Positions 7,227 to 16,700 of a DNA stretch of 30,157 nt are shown piece by piece. The notes below the pieces were generated by a model. The model had not been told where the DNA came from. It was given only the letters and a program-made list of their open reading frames with translations, and made no database searches. The translations under genes were made by a program, and so were the position numbers. Each line of letters opens with the position of its first letter. The stretch's first letter is position 1. The DNA comes from a virus. The stretch is from positions 1 through 30,157 of the IMG/VR virus record IMGVR_UViG_3300023176_005600. One strand, given 5' to 3'.

Positions 7227-8404
7227 AAAATAGAGGCTTAAAAGTTTATGAGAGCTTAAAAAAAGCGGACTTTGTAAGGTTTAGACACCCCTACACTTTT
7301 GAACTTACTTTTGATAATGGTGCTAATGTTGATTGCATAGGACCAAATAATGCTAAACCTTGTACAATAAAGTTCATGGATTTAAGTACTGGTACATATG
7401 GGTATACAGGTGAAATTTCTGCTGGACTTTTTACAAGGCTTTATAGAAAATGGTTTACTCCTTGGAGATTAGAGGCTTACGATAATGATGAATTAATCTA
7501 CCAGAGAGATCTGGAAGACGTAATTAGTGAGGAAAAAGTTTGTATTAGTGTTGATAGCAACTCACTTGGTGACACTCTAGCTTGGATGCCCGTCATAGAA
7601 AAATTCAGAAGAAAATATGACTGTGACCTCTATGTTACTACATTTTGGAATGAGCTTCTTGCTAACTATTATCCTTCCATAAGGTTTAGATCACCCGGGT
7701 CAAGAGAGATCAATACAAAAATTACATTTGGTGTGGGGTGGTATGACGAGAATGACCGCGATAGACATAGGAGGGATCCTAGAGCTATTTCGTTACAGCA
7801 GGTTGCTGGGGATATTTTAGGAATAGATGTTGAAGGTGACCTATTAAACGAAAGTGTACCACTAACAATACAAAACACAAACTCAACTATTGACGGAAAG
7901 TATGTGTGTTTGGCTATGGATTCTACCGCTAATGCTAAACATTGGCACTATGAGGACGGCTGGCAGAAGATTACCGATTATTTAAATTCAATAGGTTATA
8001 AGGTTGTTGTTGTACAAAAGCAGGGAACAAATTTAAATGGAGTGATTGACAAAACTGGAGATATTGATATTTTACAAAGAGCCATTGACATTTATCACTC
8101 CGATTTCTTTATTGGAATAGGGTCTGGTCTAAGCTGGCTTGCTTGGTCACTACACAAGCCAGTTGTAATGATATCTGGTTTTTCGGATCCCGCGTGTGAA
8201 TTTTCTACTAAAAACTATAGAATCATAAACCGCGATGTCTGCCATGGTTGCTTTAGTGATACCTCAATAAAATTTGATAAGGGGGATTGGAATTGGTGTC
8301 CGAGGTTAAAGGATACCGAAAGGATGTTTGAATGTACAAAAACAATTACCCCAGAGGTTGTTCAAACCTATATCGACGATCTGATACAAAATCACCTATC
8401 TTAA
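7223..8404 (+). CDS. Aah/TibC-like protein O-heptosyltransferase (GT-B, iron-finger cysteines)
   Basis: 393 residues. The second half carries the unusual signature of bacterial autotransporter heptosyltransferases: Cys340-x2-Cys343 (DVCHGCF), Cys359 (GDWNWCP) and Cys371 (MFECTKTIT), which in TibC coordinate an iron. Upstream are a GT-B core with SLGDTLAWMP (114-123; the Asp of GDT is at the place of the catalytic Asp reported for TibC, from memory), ACEF/SGFSDP and IGIGSGLSWLAWSLHKPVV (297-315), the GT9-like nucleotide-sugar pocket. The N-terminal 100 residues look beta-rich, like the barrel of TibC. Known relatives put heptose from ADP-heptose on Ser residues of autotransporter adhesins; here the obvious Ser-rich acceptor is the fibre at the left end (inference). 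Which sugar is used cannot be read from sequence. Confidence 0.8.
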   Translation: MKNRGLKVYESLKKADFVRFRHPYTFELTFDNGANVDCIGPNNAKPCTIKFMDLSTGTYGYTGEISAGLFTRLYRKWFTPWRLEAYDNDELIYQRDLEDVISEEKVCISVDSNSLGDTLAWMPVIEKFRRKYDCDLYVTTFWNELLANYYPSIRFRSPGSREINTKITFGVGWYDENDRDRHRRDPRAISLQQVAGDILGIDVEGDLLNESVPLTIQNTNSTIDGKYVCLAMDSTANAKHWHYEDGWQKITDYLNSIGYKVVVVQKQGTNLNGVIDKTGDIDILQRAIDIYHSDFFIGIGSGLSWLAWSLHKPVVMISGFSDPACEFSTKNYRIINRDVCHGCFSDTSIKFDKGDWNWCPRLKDTERMFECTKTITPEVVQTYIDDLIQNHLS

Positions 8405-8421
8405 CCTCTTTTATTTCTACG

Positions 8422-8429
8422 GATATATA
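8422..8429 (+). promoter_or_regulatory. Late promoter-like box GATATATA before the neck gene
   Basis: Exact match to the octamer found before several virion genes in this window, 44 bases upstream of ATG 8474. Resembles the T4 late box TATAAATA, recognised by gp55, whose gene is at 29629. The sequence from here to ACCGAG (8439-8444) is alignable with that following the box at 13633. Confidence 0.6.
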
Positions 8430-8434
8430 AACAT

Positions 8435-8454
8435 ACAGACCGAGCTTTGTCTGT
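8435..8454 (+). other. Stem-loop in the leader of the neck gene
   Basis: Inverted repeat ACAGAC/GTCTGT, six pairs with an eight-base loop, just after the putative late box and 20 bases before ATG 8474. No T-run follows, so it is more likely a leader hairpin than a terminator. Confidence 0.35.
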
Positions 8455-8473
8455 TAATAATATCTTGTAGATA

Positions 8474-11029
8474 ATGGCTTTTTACCCAGAAAATAGATTT
8501 CCAAAAAAAGGTATCCCCGTTTATAACGGCAACGGCGATCAGAGGGATCTTTCGGATCCTAGATTTAGATACCAAGACAATTTGGAGAATACTACCAAGG
8601 TTTTTCACCAGAGTACAGATAACTATTTTGGAACCACTGGAGCTGCTATGGCACGTGCTGAGCAACTTGGTTGTAATGGTTATCACACAGCTCTTGCTGA
8701 CGATGGGGTTTACTATTACTTACCATGTTCTGATGCTACCTGGTATGCTGAAAGAATACAGCAATTCGAAAGCTCATTAAATTTCACATACATAGGTAAT
8801 TATAGGGTTCTCACTTGGGATAGCCCATTTAACTATGTACAAGCCTTCAATGGGTGGATAATAGAAACAGCAGGTGCTGTTTTGGGTGATCCTGTAAATC
8901 TTGGTGATCCAACAGCAGCTATTCCAAATGACATTGCAATTGATTTTAGATATTCTGTTGACGGGAAAAGTTGGTCCCTTTGGGCTAATGTTGGAACTGC
9001 ATTAACTGGATTTTCTCAGGGTTATACCTCCAACAACGATTCGACAATCTTCTCAATTCCGCTTGATCCTTCAAAATCATTTTACCCGGAATTTAGATTT
9101 ACTTCCGTTGTAGTAAATACGGACGGAACACTGGCTTATGAGACAGATGAACCTATAGATCCTTCAATAGTAATCCTTGATTTCGATCTTGATCTTACCT
9201 ATGCTACTGGACCTAGTGGACCTTCTGGTTCAATAGATAACTTGGTTATTAATAGACCTGTACCAAATTGCTCTAATGAGAAGTCAAACAGACCAGTTGT
9301 TTTTGATGATTGCAACTACACTTTTAATCCCTATGCAATAAACAAGGCTGTTAACCTGTATAAGGATTTAAGCTTGGTTGTAAACAAGGTATTTGGGTTT
9401 GAGACAAATTATTATTCAGTGCAACCACAAGCTAGAGGTAAAGACGTAGTGTTGAAGGAGTATACTTTATTTGATGTTGTAGATGAACAATGTGTGAAGG
9501 TAATGGTTCCTTCAAATCAATTTCCAGATAACCGAACAAATTATGATCCCTTCGGAATCCAGTTTGACGAACCGTTCGAGATTCATATAGATAAGACCTA
9601 TTTCGAAAACATTTTTGGAAGAGGCTCACAACCAAGGAAGAGAGATATTATTTACTTCCCTTTAACCAATAGGATCTATGAAATAAATTCTACCTACTTG
9701 TTCAGGGATTTCATGTATTCTCCGGTTTACTACAAAATAGAGCTTAAAAAATATAGTCCTAAGTCTAATACGTATTTCAAAGACCCTGCTTACAAAGAGG
9801 AATTAGATGGAATTGCACTTACTACAGAAAAGCTATTTGGTGCAGAGGTTGAAGCTGAAGAGCAAAAAATAGCTAAGCCAGAGCAATACTCCGATAGTAC
9901 GCAAAGAAGACAAGAGGACCCAACCAGGTCTTATATCTATAAGAATCTTCCTATAGTTGGGTATGATCTCAATAACAACTGGACAATAGTGTTTAACAAC
10001 TACTACGATATGTCGGATGCTTTTGTTTCTGATTCAGAATTCGTATATCAGCCTAACAAGTATCGAGAAGCACTTAGGTATAAAAACAGACCTCTATTGG
10101 AGAGCGATGGTGAGGTATCCTACACCTGTTGGTTTAGTTTGAAGAACTATATTAATGAGGATAGCTTGGCTAAAAAACCATACTCTCCAGCACCAATCAC
10201 AAAAGTCTCAGAGGATGCTAACCAAATTTTATACAGCTCTCACCCATATAAACACAATTTAACCCCATTTAGGCAATTTTCGGATAACCCGGAAGGGTAT
10301 GTTGCAATTAGTACTGATGCTAACCATTCGGGAGGATTCAAGGTTCTAACTACTCCTGATGAGTTTAAATTTTCTGTTGCAAATCCAAATCTTCCTTATG
10401 CTAAGAATACTGCAAATTGGAAAATGCAAAAGGCACAAGCAAGGAATCTAATTGATGGAACCTATATCGATGGCTCTGGTTTGTTAAAAGGCATGAGGAT
10501 AGACTTAGTGCATTCTGGTACCAACGATGCTGCAAATAATAATTATGTACAACAAGGAAGCATTGAGATTATCTTAAACGATCTTACGTATGATTCCAGA
10601 TTGCAATTTACTCCAGAGCAGGGAGAGTGGTATGGATTGGTTGTTAATATAAGTAACAAGTATAAGCAGATGGGAATTAACATCTGGAAAATGTCGTATG
10701 ATCCAACAAATCCAGGTGCACAACAATCATCAGATTTAGTTAAAGTGCACGAAGATTATAGGACGTTAACCAAATCTTACATTTTTGATGCTCCCTCTGA
10801 TATTGAGACAAACGTAAACAACCCATTCTATGGGACGGATAATAACGCTTACAAGATTTACACATCCCCGCTCCTTTTATCGAATGTAAGACTGTTTAAG
10901 AACATGATAGATATTGATAAACAATCAATTGTCCTTAACCAGAACACTGTAAGGGATGAACAACTAGCATATATTATAGATAACGCTAAACCACAATTGA
11001 TCCTACCTAAATTCGCAAGAAATAGGTAA
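8474..11029 (+). CDS. gp14: Large neck protein with gp14-like domain
   Basis: 851 residues. The central part (about 285-440) reads like T4 neck protein gp14: FNPYAINKAVN, then YYSVQPQARGKD, YDPFGIQFDEPFEIHI, KRDIIYFPLTNRIYEIN and YYKIELKKYSPKSN, all in the order seen in gp14. It also has a 240-residue N-terminal region rich in beta and aromatic residues, a short collagen-like hinge (TGPSGPSGS, 245-253), and a C-terminal half that looks lectin- or LamG-like (GEWYGLVVNISNKYKQMGIN). T4 gp14 has about 256 residues, so this is a neck module with large additions, possibly forming whiskers or a collar decoration. gp14 joins head and tail with gp13. Next in order are gp16 and gp17, as in T4, which supports the call. 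Confidence 0.65.
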   Translation: MAFYPENRFPKKGIPVYNGNGDQRDLSDPRFRYQDNLENTTKVFHQSTDNYFGTTGAAMARAEQLGCNGYHTALADDGVYYYLPCSDATWYAERIQQFESSLNFTYIGNYRVLTWDSPFNYVQAFNGWIIETAGAVLGDPVNLGDPTAAIPNDIAIDFRYSVDGKSWSLWANVGTALTGFSQGYTSNNDSTIFSIPLDPSKSFYPEFRFTSVVVNTDGTLAYETDEPIDPSIVILDFDLDLTYATGPSGPSGSIDNLVINRPVPNCSNEKSNRPVVFDDCNYTFNPYAINKAVNLYKDLSLVVNKVFGFETNYYSVQPQARGKDVVLKEYTLFDVVDEQCVKVMVPSNQFPDNRTNYDPFGIQFDEPFEIHIDKTYFENIFGRGSQPRKRDIIYFPLTNRIYEINSTYLFRDFMYSPVYYKIELKKYSPKSNTYFKDPAYKEELDGIALTTEKLFGAEVEAEEQKIAKPEQYSDSTQRRQEDPTRSYIYKNLPIVGYDLNNNWTIVFNNYYDMSDAFVSDSEFVYQPNKYREALRYKNRPLLESDGEVSYTCWFSLKNYINEDSLAKKPYSPAPITKVSEDANQILYSSHPYKHNLTPFRQFSDNPEGYVAISTDANHSGGFKVLTTPDEFKFSVANPNLPYAKNTANWKMQKAQARNLIDGTYIDGSGLLKGMRIDLVHSGTNDAANNNYVQQGSIEIILNDLTYDSRLQFTPEQGEWYGLVVNISNKYKQMGINIWKMSYDPTNPGAQQSSDLVKVHEDYRTLTKSYIFDAPSDIETNVNNPFYGTDNNAYKIYTSPLLLSNVRLFKNMIDIDKQSIVLNQNTVRDEQLAYIIDNAKPQLILPKFARNR

Positions 11030-11043
11030 TTAACAGAATTGAT

Positions 11044-11817
11044 ATGCCAAGAAGAAAACCGAAACCAGAAAGGGTAGTCGAAGAAAAGATAAAAGAAAGT
11101 CTTGATTCTATACTGCAAGATGAAAATCTTGATTTTGATGCAGTAACAGCAGATGAGCTTCCTAGGCTAAAAACCACGGAACTTATGAACTTTAGTGAGG
11201 CTACTCAAACTACGGGTACTGATGCTAAGGGAGTTCTTGATTCCATAGTTAAGTTTTATCTTGATGAGAACCTCATAGACCAAACCGATTACATCGAATA
11301 CAAGAAGAAGATTGATTCGATGAACATCGCCTCTATGATGCTTCAACTTAAAACTGCACAGCACGCTATAACCAAGCTACTTGAAGAAATAGATCTTGGA
11401 AACGCCAATCCAAGAATGTTTGAGGTTCTTGCACAATTGCAATCTCAAATTATGCAAATGCCTAAAGACTACCAAACATATGTGCAAAAGATGGAGGATG
11501 GTTACAAATCAATAGCTACCCAATTGGAGGAAAAAAGCAATTCAGGATCATTTCAACTTGAACCTGGAGAAGACGGAAAGAATGTCTATAACCCATCCAC
11601 TAACGAATCTGGGGGAATTAAGGTTAGAGGAACTAAGGGATTAATGGAGGGTTTAAGGGATATTATAGGGGCTGAAATTGAGGATGTAAGGGTTGAGGAT
11701 GTTGACGATAACGCAGTAGTAAATGCTAAAAAGAAAGCAGAAATCGATGCAAGCAGAAACATCTCTTTGGATGAAGAAGATACTGGCTTGGAGGTAGAAG
11801 ATGATTTATTTGATTAA
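11044..11817 (+). CDS. gp16: Terminase small subunit, gp16-like
   Basis: 257 residues, placed directly before the large terminase with only two bases between stop and start. The centre (about 95-160) is a long helical segment with ALQ-type heptads and the piece LGNANPRMFEVLAQLQSQI, similar to the corresponding part of T4 gp16 (SGEATPRTFEVLANM, from memory). The acidic tail (DEEDTGLEVEDDLFD) and charged head are low complexity. gp16 forms rings, recognises phage DNA and stimulates the gp17 ATPase during packaging. Larger than T4 gp16 (164 residues), mainly through its N- and C-terminal extensions. Confidence 0.7.
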   Translation: MPRRKPKPERVVEEKIKESLDSILQDENLDFDAVTADELPRLKTTELMNFSEATQTTGTDAKGVLDSIVKFYLDENLIDQTDYIEYKKKIDSMNIASMMLQLKTAQHAITKLLEEIDLGNANPRMFEVLAQLQSQIMQMPKDYQTYVQKMEDGYKSIATQLEEKSNSGSFQLEPGEDGKNVYNPSTNESGGIKVRGTKGLMEGLRDIIGAEIEDVRVEDVDDNAVVNAKKKAEIDASRNISLDEEDTGLEVEDDLFD

Positions 11818-11819
11818 CA

Positions 11820-13616
11820 ATGGCCGAAAAAGAAGAGAAAGATTCCAATTACTGGAGTACCAAAAGAATAGAGGAACTTCTATTTAGGGTTGAAGAGGAG
11901 GGGCTTGATTACAAGTCTGTTGATAACCCCTTTCATGATGGTGACCCAGAGCTTAAGATGTCAAATCTTTTGTATGAGTATACACAAGACGAGATTTTAG
12001 AGATGGAAAGATGCGCAAAAGATGTTGTTTATTTTTCTAAGTACTGTAGGGTCATGACTGATGACGGTCTTTTTTATGTAAAACTTCGTGACTACCAAGA
12101 ATCAGTTCTCCGTGAGTATCAAGCTAATAGATTTAATATATTTTTAGCACCTAGACAGGTTGGAAAATCAATTACTTCAGCTATTGTCCTTGTTTGGTAT
12201 CTTCTTTTCAATCACGATAAAAATGCAATGATCTTAGCAAACGTTGGTTCTACTGCAGAAGAACTGATGGATAAGATCAAAGCAATAGTAAGAGGTCTGC
12301 CGTGGTTCTTAAAACCTGGTATGGTAGTAAACAATGTGATGTCTATGAAGTTTGATAACGGGTGTAGAGCAATTGCAAAAACTACTACAAAAACATCCGC
12401 AATTGGTTTTACAATTCACTTTCTTTATATGGACGAATTTGCTCATATCCACCCAAATTTTATAGAATCGTTTTTTAGATCAACATATCCTACAGTATCT
12501 TCTTCTAAGGTTTCTAGAATTATTATTACATCAACCCCAAATGGAATGAATAAATTCTATGAAATTTATAAAGGTGCTGTTGATGGTGAAAATAGCTTTA
12601 ATCCTATAAGGGTTGATTGGTGGCAAGTTCCCGGAAGGGACGAAGAATGGAAAAAACAAGAAATCGCTAACCTAGGTTCTCAAGAATTGTTTAATCAGGA
12701 ATACGGCAACCAGTTTTTAAGTTCCTCTACATTGCTTCTAGGATCTAACGAGCTTAAAAAAATTAAAGCAAACGAGGTTGAATATGAATGGAGGGACATT
12801 GATGTTCTAGAGGATGTTGGACTTCCGTATGACAATTTTAGATGGCATCCAAAATTCAGTTTGAATACTGATACTCTTTTCAATAATAGATTTGTTATTT
12901 CGATTGACTTAGCTGGTGGCGGAAAGGGGGATTTTACAGTTCTTAATATTTTTAAGGTGGTACCTCTGCCAAAAAAAGTAATAGAGGCCATGGATGATTT
13001 CCAAGATGAGTCTGACTTTTTCGGGCTTCTACAGGTTGGCATTTATAGGGATAATGAAATTGAGGTTGAGGATTTTAAAAAAATCCTCGAAGCCTTGGTT
13101 GTTAAGTTCTTCAATCCAGAAAATGTAAGGGTACTTTTAGAGATTAACTTTAAAGGTGAATTGCTTATAGACAAGCTCATTTTAAATGACGACTTTCCTC
13201 TCGAAATCTTTGTACACACAAAGCACACAGAATCTGCTAGGACGAGAAAGCCTGGTATAAAGTACAACGAGAAAAACAAGATGAAATACTGTGAGATTCT
13301 TAGATCTCAGATGAGGATGAATAGGGTAATAATAAACGAATCTACTTGGACTGTACCTGAGTTATTCTCTTTCGGTCTTAACACTAGGGGAACTTATTCA
13401 AGTCAATCTGGACACGATGATGTAGCAATGACGATTGTAAATCTTTCTGGGATGTTTGAATCATCCGATTTTTATGATCTTGTTGGTGAATTGTATGATG
13501 AGCTTGGTGAATCTACCTACCGGGATCTTATAGATCTAAAGATGGAAGAAAATAGTGAGGATGGAGCATCAACCAAAGAGGGAGGGTTCTATAGCTCTTT
13601 CAGTCAGTTGCTCTAA
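11820..13616 (+). CDS. gp17: Terminase large subunit (packaging ATPase-nuclease)
   Basis: 598 residues, close to T4 gp17 (610). ATPase half: Walker A APRQVGKS (110-117), Walker B LYMDEF (202-207), coupling motif TSTPNG (238-242). Nuclease half of RNase H fold: Asp363 in SIDLAGGGKGDFT, Glu441 in LLEINFKG and Asp533-Asp534 in GHDDVAMT, matching the three acidic residues of gp17. It powers DNA translocation into the prohead and cuts the concatemer. Position after the gp16-like gene and before the sheath follows T4 order. All catalytic positions are present, so it should be active. Starts with ATG two bases after the previous stop. Confidence 0.95.
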   Translation: MAEKEEKDSNYWSTKRIEELLFRVEEEGLDYKSVDNPFHDGDPELKMSNLLYEYTQDEILEMERCAKDVVYFSKYCRVMTDDGLFYVKLRDYQESVLREYQANRFNIFLAPRQVGKSITSAIVLVWYLLFNHDKNAMILANVGSTAEELMDKIKAIVRGLPWFLKPGMVVNNVMSMKFDNGCRAIAKTTTKTSAIGFTIHFLYMDEFAHIHPNFIESFFRSTYPTVSSSKVSRIIITSTPNGMNKFYEIYKGAVDGENSFNPIRVDWWQVPGRDEEWKKQEIANLGSQELFNQEYGNQFLSSSTLLLGSNELKKIKANEVEYEWRDIDVLEDVGLPYDNFRWHPKFSLNTDTLFNNRFVISIDLAGGGKGDFTVLNIFKVVPLPKKVIEAMDDFQDESDFFGLLQVGIYRDNEIEVEDFKKILEALVVKFFNPENVRVLLEINFKGELLIDKLILNDDFPLEIFVHTKHTESARTRKPGIKYNEKNKMKYCEILRSQMRMNRVIINESTWTVPELFSFGLNTRGTYSSQSGHDDVAMTIVNLSGMFESSDFYDLVGELYDELGESTYRDLIDLKMEENSEDGASTKEGGFYSSFSQLL

Positions 13617-13632
13617 ATAATTTGCTTTTTCC

Positions 13633-13640
13633 GATATATA
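13633..13640 (+). promoter_or_regulatory. Late promoter-like box GATATATA, distal copy before the sheath gene
   Basis: Exact octamer 16 bases after the terminase stop and 79 bases before the sheath ATG. The following 15 bases align with those after the 8422 box, including ACCGAG at 13650-13655. With the copy at 13685 this gives the sheath gene two candidate late promoters in tandem. Confidence 0.5.
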
Positions 13641-13656
13641 CAATTACTAACCGAGT

Positions 13657-13672
13657 AGCATACAAAAATGCT
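13657..13672 (+). other. Small stem-loop between two late boxes
   Basis: AGCAT/ATGCT with a six-base loop; AACC at 13649-13652 can also pair with GGTT at 13673-13676 across a four-base bulge. It is followed by TTGGTTT, so it may be a weak terminator for the terminase transcript or a leader hairpin. Confidence 0.3.
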
Positions 13673-13684
13673 GGTTTTGGTTTA

Positions 13685-13692
13685 GATATATA
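13685..13692 (+). promoter_or_regulatory. Late promoter-like box GATATATA, proximal copy before the sheath gene
   Basis: Exact octamer with 27 bases to ATG 13720, the same geometry as the boxes at 19542, 24191 and 26578. Flanks (TTTA before, GTAG after) resemble those of the 24191 box (GTTA, GTAA). Confidence 0.65.
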
Positions 13693-13719
13693 GTAGGCAA
13701 AAATATCTCTTGTACAATA

Positions 13720-16700
13720 ATGGCAAAGAAAATCAAACTGGATTTATCCCAATTTAAAGCATCAGGAGTCTATACGCTTGAGTTTGACGCTTCAGAAAAC
13801 GTCATTCTTACGTCTCAGACTATAAGATTGGTGGTGGGATTTTCGAATAAAGGACCTTTTAATGCTCCCGTGTATTTACCGGATGTAACTACAGCGGTAG
13901 CAATTTTTGGTGATATAGATAAGACTTTAGAGGCTAAAGGATCTTACTTCCACCGCTCAATATTTGCGTGTTTAAATACTGGCCCAGTATTTGCTCTGAA
14001 TTTGTTGAATTTGAATAATGATATAGATAGCCCTACAGCTGATGTGGTTAACTATTTTGGTTATTCGATTGATACTGAGCAATCTAACGGGGTTCTTACC
14101 TCCAGGCTATATTCCTCCTTCTATAATAAGGAGAGATTTTGGTTTGCTGATACCGATTACTTCTTAGCTACACTTTCTGCTGTAGATACTGGTAGACTTT
14201 TTAACCTTGTTAACCTTGGTAAGGAAGCAATAAGTGTCATTGTTAGGAAATCAACTGATGCGGTTCAACCTTTACAAGGATATGATGTTTTTGCCTTAGA
14301 TTGGTATGGAGCGGACAACGTTCCTAGCTTCATGCACCCATATGATTACATTTCGGATTACTTTATAGATGTTATCTCAGTATCTGGAGATTGGACTGAT
14401 TACGAGACACTATCTTTAGACCCTAAATGGAGTTCATACTTTACAAGAAATGGATTTATAAAAAGCCAGATCAACAATTTCTTATCACAACCTGATGTGA
14501 ATATTGTTACTTCAACCACAGGATGTTTAATCCCAGATTTTGTTGACCTGAATGGTAATAACCAATACATCCAAACGCTTATTAACAATAATACTCCTTC
14601 TACCGGTTTATTCTGTGCTGTTGATGAGGATGCAATGGATGATATCTGTACTAATCCTTATAAGATTGACCTTGTAGGACACCACTTAATTGACGAGCTT
14701 ACGGCAGATAGGGACATTGTTGATGCAAGACTTAATTTCTTAAGCTATGATCAGAATCTTACTGCTGATTACCTATACTCACAAAATGTTACGACAATAA
14801 CCGATGCAGCTACTGGTGCTAGTGGATCATCACCGGATTCTATAAATGTTGGTACACTACTAACTATTGGAGCTACCTCTACATATGGTGTAGGAGCAAC
14901 AGCTTTCGATGGTTATGATCCTTCCCTTAAGTATGGAGGTTTACATTATGTAGTAACTAACAGCGGAGTTACCGGTGCTTCCCTTACTACAGCAGAGAAA
15001 AACGAATTGGTATCTTTTGCAACTCCAAGCGCTACCTCTTCGCCTTACATTATGGGTAGAGTTACTGGTTTATCTGGGTTAACTGGTTCAGTTATAAACC
15101 AATTCTCCGAAAATGACCTAGTAAAACTAAGAGTGTCTGGTGTTATTCAAACGGGTGGAGAAGTGCTCCTAACATGGACACACCCACTTGATACTGCATC
15201 ATACTCTGCTCAAGGTGTCTCAGTTACTCCATATAGCAATATGGTGGGAGCTACATCTGGAAACATTTCTGCTGACTATTATCAATTTGCATCTTCTGAT
15301 TATTTAGATATTACATCAGTTAGTTCAGTAACCGGTGGAACAGCTAGTAACGCCTTAACTGGACAATTGTCTACAGCATTCTACCAGGACTTGCTTTACG
15401 GTGAACTTGAGGATGGAGACCAGATTTGGTTAAATGAAACTGGAAGTTCCATTAATTATATTTCATACGAAAGCACAATTGATAGAGACCAATTTGCTGT
15501 AGCATATGCTAGGCAGTTTGATAACGTTGCTAGACAAAATCCAGACAATTTGGTAGATTATACTGCATTCTCCACGGGTTTACCTGGCAGCAAACCTTTT
15601 GCTTCTGACAATATTGGTCTTCCAGTAGCTGCGGGTAAGACTGATATAGTTACATCTGTAGGCTCTATTAACCAGTTTATCGATGTGATAACACAAATAG
15701 ATCCGACTAATTTCACTATATCTTCTTCACCATCATCCCCAATATCTGTTGGTGATCTTATAGTATCTACTGACCAGGATATTTGTGAAACCGTTGGTAG
15801 TAATAGACAATATAGGTTAACGAGAGTTACCTCGGTTGCTCAAACAACAACACCAAACGTTGTGCAAGTAACAACTGCAAGGCCTCTTTATTACTATGCG
15901 GGGAGTCCGATTCAAGTTCAGAAGTTTAAGTCAATACCTCAGTTTACTAGGTCTTTCGACTTCACATACCTGAATGGGTTTACAATGAGGGATTCCCACA
16001 GGCCAAATGGTACTGATGCTAGAGTATCTGAACTACTGGATGTAATGTACAACACAAACATTGCAGCGACACTTGCTGCTAAGGATGTGATCTCGTTCAG
16101 ATACATCGTAGATACCTTCAGTGGTCAGATTTTGCCTAACTCTAAATATCAGCTTAGTAAGTTGGCAATGATGAGACAGAAGGCTCTTGCTTTAATTAAC
16201 GCTCCTTCGATGGAGCAGTTTAGGGAGTCAACAGACCCTAGGTTTACTGATGCACCAACACAAACTAACCCGTATCCTTCACTGAAGGCACAATATATTT
16301 CGGAAGGTGGTAACTTATCTCTTAATCCTTCTTACACTTTCAGTTTACCTACTGAAGATCAAGGAGCCAAATACGCTGCTTTCTATACGCCATACTTAAC
16401 GGTAAGGGAAAATAATAGAAATGTAAACGTTCCTCCTGCAGCTTATATCTCCAACAACTTTGTTAGAAAATTTGCTAATGGCGAACCTTACAGCATTATA
16501 GCAGGTCAGAAGAGAGGGGTAATCTCAGGACAAAACCTTGTCGGACTCGAATATGATTTCACTGACGAAGATAGAGGATGGTTGGAGCCAGTAGGTCTTA
16601 ACCCTATAATTAAGAAGAGAGGCCTTGGTGTAGTTGTCTTTGGTAACCAAACAGCTTATCAAACTGTTAATTCGGCATTTAATTTAGTACACGTGAGGGA

